A DNA stretch of 12,327 bases from assembly GCA_964344495.1 (NCBI GenBank), contig CAYFNI010000069.1:1-12327 (forward strand), written 5' to 3'. The notes beneath the pieces were generated by a model. It was not told where the DNA came from, ran no database searches, and saw nothing but the letters and a program-made list of their open reading frames with translations. This DNA comes from UBA6136 sp964344495. Lineage in GTDB: Bacteria; Pseudomonadota; Gammaproteobacteria; Methylococcales; Methylococcaceae. Made by a program: the position numbers and the translations under genes. This document shows, one piece after another, positions 1 through 7,582 of the stretch (the stretch's first letter is position 1; each line of letters starts with the position of its first letter).

Positions 1-1997
1 GCATTGACGCGCGGGCGCACGTTCAGCAGGACACCGGTGTCGCGGTACTGAATCTGGTTGAAGGGGGCGTAGGAACTGCTGGTGCCGATGGTATTGCCGC
101 CGCTGTAGATCGGCGACTGGCCCGTCAGGATCGGCACCTGATCGCCGACCCGCATCGCCGCCTCCTGGTTGTTCAGCACCATCACCGAGGGTGAGGACAA
201 CATGTTGACCTTGCCCTTGTCTGCCTGTGCCTGCAGCAGCAGGCGGACATCCTTGCCGGCTGCCACCAGCGAATAGGTAAAGGCATAGTTCTTGGCGCCG
301 GCGATGGCGTTGTCCATCACGTTGCGGCCCAGCCCCTCACCCAGGATTTCCCCGTTCGATCCCTGCTGGAAATACCACTTGATGCCGTATTTCAGATTGT
401 CGGTGAGCACTACTTCGGCGATGGTGGCATCGATCAGAACCTGCAGCGGCAGGACATCCAGTTCCTTGATGACGGCCTCGATTTCCTGATATTCCTGTGG
501 TTTGGCGGTAATGATCAGGGCATTGTTGGCCGGGTCGGCAACGATGCGGACATTGCCGATCGTGGTGGCCGTGCTGCTCTGGTTGCGGCCGGAGGTGCCG
601 CGACCGATGCCGCCGCCAAAGCTGCCGCCCACACCGCCGCTCCGGGAGCCGCCGGTTGAGCTGCCGCCTCCGAAGCCACCCGATGAACCGCCGCCCATAC
701 TGCTGGAGGAGCTGCTGGTGCCCGTACCCAGACTGGAACCGAGGCTGCCGGACGAGCCCGAGCCCAGATCCCCCGAGGTACTGGATCCCAGGTCGCCGCT
801 GGCACTGGTGAAGCCGCTGCTGCCGGCCCCTGGCGTCGTGGGGCTGCTGGCGCCGATGTTGCTGTCCTGGAATCCGGGGCGGAGCGAGGCCCGGCTGCCG
901 CTCCCGCTACCGCCGCTGCCCCCGAAGATGTTGCTCAGGGTCTTGGCCAGTTCGATCGCATCGACATTCTGCAGCCGGTAGACATGCACTGCCCCCATCC
1001 GGTTGGGGCTGAAGCGGTCCAGTCGGCCGACCCAGCTGGCAATTTCTTCCAGATAGCGCGGCTGCGGCGTGATGGCCATGATGGCATTCAGACGATCGAT
1101 CGGCAGCACCCGCAGCACACCGGCCAGTGGCCCCTTGGTCGTGTCGCCCAGGATTTTCTCGATCTCGGTGGCAATCAGGGCCGGTTCGACATTGGTGAGC
1201 GGGAACAGGCCGACGGACATGCCGCGCATGAAATCGACGTCGAACAGTTGCACGGTATCCAGCACGCTGGACAGTTCCTCCGCACTGCCAGCCAGCCACA
1301 ACATGTTGCGCGAGGTGTCGACACGCACAATGGATTTCGGTGGCATCAGCGGTTCGAGAATTTTCTGCATCTCCTGCACCCCGACATAGCGCAGGGGCAC
1401 CACGCGCAGTTGATAGCCGCTGGGGAGTCGCTGGCCCGGCAGGCCGAGGCGGGCGCCCGGCGCACCGACAATACCGGCGCTTTCGGGTTCGATCCGGTAC
1501 ATGTCGTGGTCCTTGATCAGCAAGGCGCCGTTCAGCCGTAGCAGGGTTTCGAGGGTCGGGATCAGTTCGTCGTCGGTCAGGGCGCGGGTGGTTTGCAGGG
1601 TAACCCGGCCGGAAACCTTGGGGCTGATGACATAGTTCAGCTTCAGCGTTTCGTCGAGAATGGTCTTGGCGACCTCATTGAGGTCGGCATCGTCGAAATT
1701 CAGCGTGTACTTGCCCTCCCTCTGACCGCGGACCGCGCTTTGCGGGGCGGTGCCGACGGTGGTGCCGTGCTGGCCGAGCAGATTGCCGGTGGCCGGGTAG
1801 AATTCCGGTGGCTGCGCCGGCTTGGTTTTCAGCGGCTCGCTCTGGATCGGACGGGAGTCGAGGGGTTTGCGAACCGGTTCAATGCGCAGATTGGGCGGGA
1901 TGGGGGTTCTCTTGACCGCTTCCGGGCCGAGTGATTCACAGCCGCCCAGTGCGAGTGTCAGGGACAGGACAAGAGGAGCGTAGCGTTGTGTTGTCAT
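1..1997 (-). CDS. gspD: Type II secretion secretin GspD, lipoprotein; 3' end outside the window
   Basis: Outer-membrane channel of the T2SS. I translated the reverse strand; the regions I checked codon by codon (glycine-rich segment and left edge) are open, and 665 residues lie in the window. The ATG at 1997 gives a lipoprotein signal peptide (Arg5, hydrophobic stretch, lipobox LGGC with Cys20), then a Pro-rich linker to about residue 95. N0 (about 96-170, KYTLNFDDADLNEVAKTIL), N1 (about 195-258) and N2 (about 263-332) follow. N3 starts near 337 (VHVYRLQNVDAIELAKTL), is interrupted by a Gly/Ser-rich insert at about 358-470, and resumes at VRIVADPANNALIITA. The secretin domain begins near 520 and shows VPILTGQ and LLNVRPRVN just before the left edge. 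The C-terminal barrel signature is not visible. A self-acylated secretin resembles XpsD and HxcQ rather than PulD, which needs a separate pilotin. There is no clear Shine-Dalgarno, and 132 bp separate it from gspN. Confidence 0.96.
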   Translation of the reverse strand, partial: MTTQRYAPLVLSLTLALGGCESLGPEAVKRTPIPPNLRIEPVRKPLDSRPIQSEPLKTKPAQPPEFYPATGNLLGQHGTTVGTAPQSAVRGQREGKYTLNFDDADLNEVAKTILDETLKLNYVISPKVSGRVTLQTTRALTDDELIPTLETLLRLNGALLIKDHDMYRIEPESAGIVGAPGARLGLPGQRLPSGYQLRVVPLRYVGVQEMQKILEPLMPPKSIVRVDTSRNMLWLAGSAEELSSVLDTVQLFDVDFMRGMSVGLFPLTNVEPALIATEIEKILGDTTKGPLAGVLRVLPIDRLNAIMAITPQPRYLEEIASWVGRLDRFSPNRMGAVHVYRLQNVDAIELAKTLSNIFGGSGGSGSGSRASLRPGFQDSNIGASSPTTPGAGSSGFTSASGDLGSSTSGDLGSGSSGSLGSSLGTGTSSSSSSMGGGSSGGFGGGSSTGGSRSGGVGGSFGGGIGRGTSGRNQSSTATTIGNVRIVADPANNALIITAKPQEYQEIEAVIKELDVLPLQVLIDATIAEVVLTDNLKYGIKWYFQQGSNGEILGEGLGRNVMDNAIAGAKNYAFTYSLVAAGKDVRLLLQAQADKGKVNMLSSPSVMVLNNQEAAMRVGDQVPILTGQSPIYSGGNTIGTSSSYAPFNQIQYRDTGVLLNVRPRVN

Positions 1998-2129
1998 GCA
2001 GCGTACTAGGTTCGGGTCGGGCAGCGGCCGGGCGGATCAGGTTGCCATGCCGGGGCGACTGGCGTCAGTCTCTGGAGCAGTCCCATTATGGCGGATTCCC
2101 CCAAGCCGGCATATACAAAGAAGGGTGCA

Positions 2130-2861
2130 TTATTCGCTACCGTCCATGGTGTCAGACCCGCTCGAATCCATCGAGGGATCGGTTTCTTCCGGCTCAGGCA
2201 TGTCGACATCCTGTTCCTCTTCAACTGCGGGATGGGCTGGCGCCTGACCGGCGGCTATGGGGTGCTGTGGCCTTGCCGGTTGGACTGCCTGCGGTGTCGA
2301 GGCGGATGGGGCCTGTGGCGACTGGGCCGGAGGCTGGCCTGGCTTGAGTGGCGGCTTGGGGCCTTTTTTCAGTAACTTCAAATCCTCGGTGAAGCCGGCC
2401 TGTTCGAGCACAACCCGGTCGGACTGAATATCGGCGATTTCCCAGCCCTCATAGGCGTCCTTGGTTTTCAGGCGCCGGTATTTGCCCTTGGCATCGGCAA
2501 TCAGGACCATCTTGCCTTCCGGAGTGGCCAGCACGCCCATCAGTTTGAAATTGACCGGCGGGGCGGCTTCCAGTTTGGGCGTGGCAGTGGCTGATACGGG
2601 TGGGTTCGGGCGCCGGGTTTCCATGAACAGCGGCCGCTCCACCGTCTGCGGATATTGGCTGAGCGGGGGCAGGGAAAAACGGTCCGGGACCAGTTCGGAT
2701 TCCGGTGGCGGGGCCGGCCCCGTGCTGGCTGTGGCGACGCTTTGCTGACGCTGGTGCCGCAGATAGAGCCACTCGGCGACCATCAGCAGGGACAGCACGA
2801 GGACCCCCGCACCAAGGATCAGCGTCAGCCAGTAGGGGCGCAGGCGCGAGTTCTTCATCAT
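2130..2861 (-). CDS. gspN: T2SS GspN/XpsN-type (PDZ-less GspC-like) inner-membrane connector
   Basis: 243-residue bitopic protein expected to link the inner-membrane platform to the periplasmic N domains of GspD. A basic cytoplasmic N-terminus (MMKNSRLRPY) precedes one membrane segment (about 11-31). A Pro-rich linker holds a VERPLF motif (74-79), typical of GspC-like proteins. A homology-region (HR) domain follows at about 103-163 (NFKLMGVLATPEGKMVLI, then IQSDRVVL). GspC proteins often continue with a PDZ or coiled-coil domain; here residues 166-212 are Pro/Gln/Ala-rich and 213-243 strongly acidic. The first ATG overlaps the gspM stop by 4 nt (ATGA), suggesting translational coupling, with AGG about 7 nt upstream. 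Position between gspM and gspD is that of xpsN in Xanthomonas. The HR domain and context support the role; the tail has no family I recognise. An annotation pipeline might call it GspC or a general secretion hypothetical. Confidence 0.85.
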   Translation of the reverse strand: MMKNSRLRPYWLTLILGAGVLVLSLLMVAEWLYLRHQRQQSVATASTGPAPPPESELVPDRFSLPPLSQYPQTVERPLFMETRRPNPPVSATATPKLEAAPPVNFKLMGVLATPEGKMVLIADAKGKYRRLKTKDAYEGWEIADIQSDRVVLEQAGFTEDLKLLKKGPKPPLKPGQPPAQSPQAPSASTPQAVQPARPQHPIAAGQAPAHPAVEEEQDVDMPEPEETDPSMDSSGSDTMDGSE

Positions 2862-3481
2862 GGCGCCTGCATGTAGCCGATGACGTCGAAATCCACATTC
2901 AGCTTGTCATCAATCCCGGCATTCTTGTCCTTGGGATTGCGGGGCATGCGGATGGGGCGGATATTCAGATTCTCGATGAACAGGTAGGGCTTGCCGGCTT
3001 CGAATCCGTGCAGGATCTTGAGCAGCATCGGGGTACTGCCGGTCAGCCGGACCTTGACGGTGATGCGTACCGCATTGCCCTCGTTGCGTTCCGGGACGAC
3101 CTGCGTGCTCGACAGTTCGCCGCCGGCGTCACCGACGGCTTTCTTGATCCGGGTTTGCAGGTCAGCGGCTGCCAGCGCGGCGGTATTGGTCGGCAGGAAG
3201 GTATCGTTCTTACCCGCCATGGCCTTGATCTTGTCCAGCCGCTGCGCCAGCGCCTGGCGGCTGCCGGCCACCTGTTGCAAGCGGCGCAGCCGGAATTGCA
3301 GATCTTCGACGCTGTCCTGATAGCCGCTTTTCAAGCTGTACAGGGGGTAGATCACGCCGAGCAGGACGAGGGTGATCACCAGCACCAACAGGGCGACCGC
3401 GCCAGCCCGGGACGGATTGATCTCGACCGGCCGGTTGAGGCGTTCAATCAGGTTTTTCAGAGAACCTCCCGTTGACGGCAT
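2858..3481 (-). CDS. gspM: T2SS assembly platform protein GspM (PilO-like, GspMb type)
   Basis: Bitopic inner-membrane protein that pairs with GspL. From the ATG at 3481 it has 207 residues: a short basic cytoplasmic segment (LKNLIERLNRP), one membrane helix (about 26-48, AVALLVLVITLVLLGVIYPL), a heptad-like helix (about 52-87) and a C-terminal ferredoxin-like region (about 138-205) like PilO. The start is uncertain. An in-frame ATG at 3511 has AAGGA 8 nt upstream and would overlap gspL by 68 nt. The ATG at 3481 lacks a good ribosome site and overlaps by 38 nt. A CTG at 3460 has GGGAGG 5 nt before it and gives a shorter, more typical N-terminus. The stop overlaps the gspN start (ATGA). Family assignment rests on topology, size and place after gspL; the sequence itself is poorly conserved, as usual for GspM. 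Confidence 0.88.
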   Translation of the reverse strand: MPSTGGSLKNLIERLNRPVEINPSRAGAVALLVLVITLVLLGVIYPLYSLKSGYQDSVEDLQFRLRRLQQVAGSRQALAQRLDKIKAMAGKNDTFLPTNTAALAAADLQTRIKKAVGDAGGELSSTQVVPERNEGNAVRITVKVRLTGSTPMLLKILHGFEAGKPYLFIENLNIRPIRMPRNPKDKNAGIDDKLNVDFDVIGYMQAP

Positions 3482-4541
3482 CGGCGGCAACCTGAAAGCG
3501 CTCCAGCCCATTGGTCGAATCCTTGGTGACGGGTGAACTGAAGCTGACGTTACGGAAGTAGGCCGAGGATTCGATGCTCTGTAACAGGCTGGAGGCGGAT
3601 GGCGACTGGCCTTGAATCACGACTCGGCGATTGGTGAATTGCAGCCCGTTGAGCCAGGTGCCATCGGGAATGACCCGGCTCAATTCTTCCAGCGTATCGG
3701 ACAGGACCGGCTCGGTCTGCTTTTTTTCCTGAAGGAACTGGGCCTGATGCAGCAGTTTGTCAGCTTCTTCCCGCATGGCTTCAACTTCCCGGGCAACCTT
3801 GCCGGTTTTGTTGACGGCGGCCTGCAGGTGCAGCGACTCCGAGCGGGCCGACCAGATCGGCAGGATGGCCAGCAGCGCCAGCAGGGTCAAAAGAGCACCC
3901 GCAAGACCGATGTTGAGCATCTGCGGCAACCGGTCCCGCGGCGGCGCGAGATGCAGCGGCAACAGGTTGCAGGCGCCGGGTTTGCTGTCCCCCTCGAGGA
4001 ACACGAGGTCAGGACGCCAGCCCGCTTCGGCCAGCGTGTCGAGGATGGTTTCCAGCTTTCCCCGCGGGGTGAGAACCAGGTCCACCACGATTTGTCGGGT
4101 GGCTTTGAGCCGTTCGACAATCTGGGCGCTGAAATACACCTGATCACTTTTGAAGGGCGTCATCCGGTCCATTTCGAACGTCAGGACCTGTTGCAGATTT
4201 TCGGCTGCCGCCAGGGGCAGTTTGATGCGTTTGCGCAAGCCTTCCTGTGCGTTCAACCGCAGGGCGATGCGAATGCCTTCGAGGTCCGGATGATCGGCCA
4301 GAAAGCGCTGGCGCACGGTATTCCCGTCCTCCTCCAGCGGCAGGTGAACCAGGGGCATCGACTGGGTTCCCAGCCGGTGTGTGACCGTCAGACCACGCGC
4401 ATCCCGGTCCAGGATCAGGCACTCCCCGGCGCTGCCTAGCAGCTTCTGCAGCGGGGGGGGCACCAGAGACAGCAGTTCGCCGCTCCACCACTGCCAGAAC
4501 TGCTGGAGTTGCATGTCCACAGGCGCGTCAAGCTTGAGCAT
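3444..4541 (-). CDS. gspL: T2SS assembly platform protein GspL (PilM/PilN-like)
   Basis: 365-residue bitopic inner-membrane protein. In this family the cytoplasmic part binds the N-terminal domain of GspE and the periplasmic part contacts GspM. Residues 1-205 form the actin-like (PilM-like) cytoplasmic domain, with recognisable stretches such as LEGIRIALRLNAQEGLRKRI and ENLQQVLTFEMDRMTPF, the latter typical of GspL. One membrane helix lies at about 209-230. A charged helix follows (about 236-273, AREVEAMREEADKLLHQAQ), probably coiled coil. Residues 290-355 carry a PilN-type fold with the signature IPDGTWLNGLQ. The ATG at 4541 has AGGG about 8 nt upstream and lies 47 nt after the gspK stop. 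The end overlaps gspM. A PilN-type periplasmic domain is what xps-like systems show. Confidence 0.93.
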   Translation of the reverse strand: MLKLDAPVDMQLQQFWQWWSGELLSLVPPPLQKLLGSAGECLILDRDARGLTVTHRLGTQSMPLVHLPLEEDGNTVRQRFLADHPDLEGIRIALRLNAQEGLRKRIKLPLAAAENLQQVLTFEMDRMTPFKSDQVYFSAQIVERLKATRQIVVDLVLTPRGKLETILDTLAEAGWRPDLVFLEGDSKPGACNLLPLHLAPPRDRLPQMLNIGLAGALLTLLALLAILPIWSARSESLHLQAAVNKTGKVAREVEAMREEADKLLHQAQFLQEKKQTEPVLSDTLEELSRVIPDGTWLNGLQFTNRRVVIQGQSPSASSLLQSIESSAYFRNVSFSSPVTKDSTNGLERFQVAADAVNGRFSEKPD

Positions 4542-4588
4542 GCTGCCCTGATTCGGATATCCGGAGGGAGGAGGGCCAAGGGATTTGG

Positions 4589-5524
4589 CTAGCCATGGCG
4601 GTCGGGTTGAGGCTCGGGTTCGGGTGGTGGCGTATAAGGTTTCCAGCGCAGGGTGGTGAACGGTATGCCTTGGGCGCCGCCGCGCCGGACCGTGGTGACT
4701 ACCCCTTGCCGACGCTGGCCTTCGATCTCGGCCAGTGCTTCGATGGTGTAAGCCATGTCGCCGCTGCCACCGCCTCCGCCGGCCGGCATGCCCGGCAAGC
4801 TGGGCAGGGCAGGAGGACCACCAGTGGGTCCCTGACGGCGTTGCTGGATGTACTGGTCAACCGCGGCAAGGTCGCCGTTCATCAGCTTCAGCAGGATTTC
4901 GCGCGACGCCTTGGCCGGGTTAAGGCCATCGGTGCCAGTATACAGGGTAAACCAAGGCAGCAGCGTGCGGTACAGCGCGGGGGTCATGCCCATGACGCTT
5001 TGCAGTTCCTCCATGATCAGGAAGTTGCGATTCTGTGGCAGCGTCTTCATTTGCCGGGCTTTGTAGTCCTCCGCCTCGGCACCCTGGGTGTGCTTGAGAT
5101 CGTCGGCATCGCGCCAGTCGAGGATGGCGTCGGTCAGTTGGGCGGCCTGATCTTCGTTACCCAGGGCCAGTTTCAGGATGGCCTTCAGGGTAGGTTCCTG
5201 AACGGCGTTGATGTCCACCTTGCCGCTTTCATCCAGAATCCGGATATGGACCCGCGCGCCATCCAGTTGCCAGACATAGGGGGTCCCGTCCGCCTGCCAG
5301 CGTAGCTGGGTGTCCGGCAGGCTGAGCATGATCATGGCATAGTTGACGCCGCCCTCGGCCAGCGCGACGGCCTTGGCGCGCTCATGGGCGTGGCTCATGA
5401 TGCTCGCCTCGCGCTGGGTCGAAAGGGCAAAGCTGCCGGCCATGATGCTCATCAGACTGATGACCCACAGCACCATGACCAGGGCGACACCGGTCTGAAC
5501 GGAGGGCAAGCGGTCGCCGTGCAT
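4589..5524 (-). CDS. gspK: T2SS minor pseudopilin GspK (tip subunit)
   Basis: 311-residue large minor pseudopilin that caps the pseudopilus with GspI and GspJ in the periplasm. The leader ends at Gly12, followed by VALVMVLWVISLMSIMAG. The usual Glu at +5 is replaced by Met, the hallmark of GspK. The globular part shows DESGKVDINA (98-107) and DAILDWRDADD (132-142), both characteristic of the family, and an alpha-helical SAM-like insert (about 110-230). A Gly/Pro-rich stretch (232-255) interrupts the C-terminal half, and the protein ends in a Pro-rich tail (PPPEPEPQP). The ATG at 5524 follows the gspJ stop by 4 nt, and a GAGG site overlapping that stop decides the start. The length is normal for the family. 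Confidence 0.95.
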   Translation of the reverse strand: MHGDRLPSVQTGVALVMVLWVISLMSIMAGSFALSTQREASIMSHAHERAKAVALAEGGVNYAMIMLSLPDTQLRWQADGTPYVWQLDGARVHIRILDESGKVDINAVQEPTLKAILKLALGNEDQAAQLTDAILDWRDADDLKHTQGAEAEDYKARQMKTLPQNRNFLIMEELQSVMGMTPALYRTLLPWFTLYTGTDGLNPAKASREILLKLMNGDLAAVDQYIQQRRQGPTGGPPALPSLPGMPAGGGGGSGDMAYTIEALAEIEGQRRQGVVTTVRRGGAQGIPFTTLRWKPYTPPPEPEPQPDRHG

Positions 5525-5528
5525 GCGG

Positions 5529-6167
5529 TTACCTCAGCATCAGGGTCTTGGGCGCAATGACCAGCGTTGGCCACGGGTCTTCCCCGTCCCGCTCGATATT
5601 GATGCGGATCAGGGTCGGCAGCTGATAGTTGCGCCACTCCTTCCACCATTTGCCGCTGCGTTCCGACGGCGGGCTGTCTTCGGAGGCTCCAAAATAGGCA
5701 AAGCGGACGTTCTTGACCTGATCAATGATGGCGAGATCATCGAGCGGCTCAGGCGGCGTGCGGTTTTTGTCTGGCGCGGACTGAAACGGCACAATCGAAA
5801 TCCGCAGTTCGCGCTGATCCTCCTCTCCCCGCGTATAAAGCTTGAAACGGTACAGACCGCCGCCTTCCAGTTGGTCGGGCAGAGGGGCAATGTAGCTCAG
5901 GGTGGTTTCGGTGCCGTGAAAGGAGGCTTCCATCTCGCCTTTTTCATCAACACCGGACACGGGCACCTGATTGGCGATGTGCTGCCGCAGGAAGTGGCCG
6001 ACCGTGTACAGGCGGCTGGCCCGGATCAGTCGCTCTTCCCCGCCCTCCCAACTGTCGGCACCGACGCGCAGGCTGCCGGTCAGCACCAGCATCATCAGGC
6101 CCAGCAAGACCGAGGCGATCAGCACCTCCATCAGCGTGAAACCCCTCTGGGTGCGATAGGCGCTCAT
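5529..6167 (-). CDS. gspJ: T2SS minor pseudopilin GspJ
   Basis: 212-residue minor pseudopilin of the I-J-K tip complex. A nine-residue leader ends in QRG and is followed by FTLMEVLIASVLLGLMMLVL, with Glu at +5 for prepilin peptidase methylation and assembly. The globular domain has the family pattern of an aromatic strand (VKNVRFAYFG, 151-160), a Trp-rich loop (KWWKEW, 173-178) and LPTLIRINI (183-191). The ATG overlaps the gspI stop by 4 nt (ATGA), with GGGGA a little upstream, so it is probably translated by coupling. Confidence 0.94.
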   Translation of the reverse strand: MSAYRTQRGFTLMEVLIASVLLGLMMLVLTGSLRVGADSWEGGEERLIRASRLYTVGHFLRQHIANQVPVSGVDEKGEMEASFHGTETTLSYIAPLPDQLEGGGLYRFKLYTRGEEDQRELRISIVPFQSAPDKNRTPPEPLDDLAIIDQVKNVRFAYFGASEDSPPSERSGKWWKEWRNYQLPTLIRINIERDGEDPWPTLVIAPKTLMLR

Positions 6168-6595
6168 CCGTTGTCCCCGCTCTGGGTTTTGTCGGGAATC
6201 AGCCGCAGTGTGGTGAGGCTGAACGCACGCGGATCCTCGGCGTCACCCCATTCCACGGTCAGTTCGACCCAGTAGGGACTGAAGCCGAGTTTTTGGTCGC
6301 CGGTCAGGCCGGTATCCAGCGCATAGGGGTGAATGTCCAGATGCCAGCGGACATCGCCGGCGAGATGACCGTCGAAGACGCCGGGTTGCAGCGGAAGGTC
6401 ATAGCCGAGGGATGCCATCAGCGATTCGGCGGTGAGGATGGCGCGGGAGTAGTCGCCGGAAGTGACCGCGATCTGGCTGCCGCCGGCGAAGATACGCAGC
6501 AATACGCCCAGCGAAAGCGCGAGAATCGAAAAGGCGACCAGAATCTCCAGCAGGGAGAAGCCGGCGTTGGCAGCCGGGTTATGGGGTTTCTTCAT
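6164..6595 (-). CDS. gspI: T2SS minor pseudopilin GspI
   Basis: Minor pseudopilin that nucleates the tip with GspJ and GspK. I chose the ATG at 6595 (143 residues) because it gives a normal basic leader, MKKPHNPAANAG, cleaved before FSLLEILVAFSILALSLGVL, with Glu at +5. The reading frame is open 22 codons further upstream to an ATG at 6661, but that would give an implausible 34-residue leader. The start lies inside the end of gspH (17-nt overlap) and the stop overlaps gspJ. The C-terminal strand pattern (SPYWVELTVEWGD, 106-118, then FSLTTLRL) fits GspI. Confidence 0.93.
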   Translation of the reverse strand: MKKPHNPAANAGFSLLEILVAFSILALSLGVLLRIFAGGSQIAVTSGDYSRAILTAESLMASLGYDLPLQPGVFDGHLAGDVRWHLDIHPYALDTGLTGDQKLGFSPYWVELTVEWGDAEDPRAFSLTTLRLIPDKTQSGDNG

Positions 6596-7136
6596 GCTCG
6601 CCGATCCGAATTTCACCCGTGAGCCAGTTGATATCGACAACCTGGGTTCTCTGGCCGCCAATCAGGGTCACCCGTCCACCCGTGGCCGAACCATCCGGAA
6701 AGAAACGGATGCGCCCCACGCCTTCGCTCAGGGTTTCGGAAGTCGTGGTAAACAGGCCGAGTTGAATGTCAGTGGGCAGCGAGTAGGCCTTCTTGCGGCC
6801 GGTCACGGTGTAGGTGTGGGCTTTCGTGTTGAGTTCGAACCACGCATCCGTGCCGTGGGTCATTGCCGTCCCGCGCGCATGCCGCAGGGCGGAGGCGACA
6901 TCGCGGGTGGCAGATTGCAGGGCAGCGCGGGCCAGGGCCGGACCAAAATGAGGGACGACGGTGCCGACCAGTATGCCGGCGATCACCAGCACGATCAGCA
7001 TCTCCAGCAGGGTAAAGCCCGGCTGGAGCGCGGGGTCGGCGAGCCTGCTCGTGATCAGCCCGCGCTCAGGCTGATCGGGTCGGGCGGCCTGACCCGCTGG
7101 CTGCCCGTGAGGCTGTACGGTGGGGGGCAGGCTCAA
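6579..7136 (-). CDS. gspH: T2SS minor pseudopilin GspH
   Basis: Minor pseudopilin joining the tip complex to the GspG filament. The mature part begins FTLLEMLIVLVIAGILVGTV, with Glu at +5. It ends in the GspH-type strands RIRFFPDGSATGG (142-154) and VVDINWLTGEIRIG (166-179). The only standard start codon in the frame before the cleavage site is a TTG at 7136 that overlaps the gspG stop (ATTGA). It gives a 40-residue, Pro/Gln-rich leader before Gly40, several times longer than in the neighbouring pseudopilins. No ATG or GTG exists between the TTG and the Gly|Phe junction, so either the long leader is real or a non-standard start is used. Confidence 0.92.
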   Translation of the reverse strand: MSLPPTVQPHGQPAGQAARPDQPERGLITSRLADPALQPGFTLLEMLIVLVIAGILVGTVVPHFGPALARAALQSATRDVASALRHARGTAMTHGTDAWFELNTKAHTYTVTGRKKAYSLPTDIQLGLFTTTSETLSEGVGRIRFFPDGSATGGRVTLIGGQRTQVVDINWLTGEIRIGEHEETP

Positions 7137-7582
7137 TCCCAGCTTCTGACATCCTGATCTTCGCCTTCGCCGCCCTCGGCGTTGTCGGCGCCCAGGCTGA
7201 AGATGTCAAACTTGCCGTGCTGGCCCGGTATCACGTAGTGGTAGGGGGTGTTCCAGGGGTCCAGCGGCGTCTTCTTCTTGCGCAGGTAGGGGCCGTTCCA
7301 GTACTTGGCGCTGGCGGGCTGTTCGACCAGCGCGTTCAGGCCCTCATCCGTGGTCGGATAGCGGCCCGCATCCAGACGGTACATGTCGAGTGCCGAGGAC
7401 AATTCCTCAATCTGCAGCTTGGCGGTCTTGGTTTTGGATTCGCCCAGATGCTTGATGACCTGAGGGCCGACCAGGCCGGCCAGCAGGCCGATGATGGCGA
7501 GCACCACCAGCAGTTCGATCAGGGTGAAGCCGGCTTGAGTGCCGGTAGCGGGACGGTGCATGGAGAAGGCTGTCTGTTTCAT
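7133..7582 (-). CDS. gspG: T2SS major pseudopilin GspG
   Basis: Main subunit of the periplasmic pseudopilus. From the ATG at 7582 it has 149 residues: an 18-residue leader ending in TQAG, then FTLIELLVVLAIIGLLAGLVG, with Glu at +5. The globular part is textbook GspG: ALDMYRLDAGRYPTTDEGL (64-82), WNGPYL (95-100), DPWNTPYHYVIPG (108-120) and a C-terminal loop with LGADN (130-134) rich in Asp/Glu, where GspG binds calcium. The reading frame is open to an ATG at 7675, but that adds 31 residues that do not look like a leader. An ATG at 7561 is the other option. It lies 202 bp after gspF, the longest gap between intact genes in the operon, so it may have its own promoter. The stop overlaps the gspH start. 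Confidence 0.96.
   Translation of the reverse strand: MKQTAFSMHRPATGTQAGFTLIELLVVLAIIGLLAGLVGPQVIKHLGESKTKTAKLQIEELSSALDMYRLDAGRYPTTDEGLNALVEQPASAKYWNGPYLRKKKTPLDPWNTPYHYVIPGQHGKFDIFSLGADNAEGGEGEDQDVRSWD

Noticed and set aside
502..981. Pro/Leu-rich open frame on the plus strand (159 codons), and an Ala-rich frame on the minus strand at 515-805
   Set aside because: Both are shadows of the Gly/Ser-rich insert of gspD read in other frames.
2085..2090. CATAAT hexamer as a gspD promoter
   Set aside because: No -35 match at 16-19 bp upstream, so it is not listed as a feature, only raised as a question.
2705..3475. 256-codon plus-strand frame across gspN/gspM
   Set aside because: It is antisense to two genes joined by an ATGA overlap and shows no domain or ribosome site. 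Similar plus-strand frames at 3612-4439 (opposite gspL) and 5523-6275 (opposite gspJ) were rejected for the same reason.
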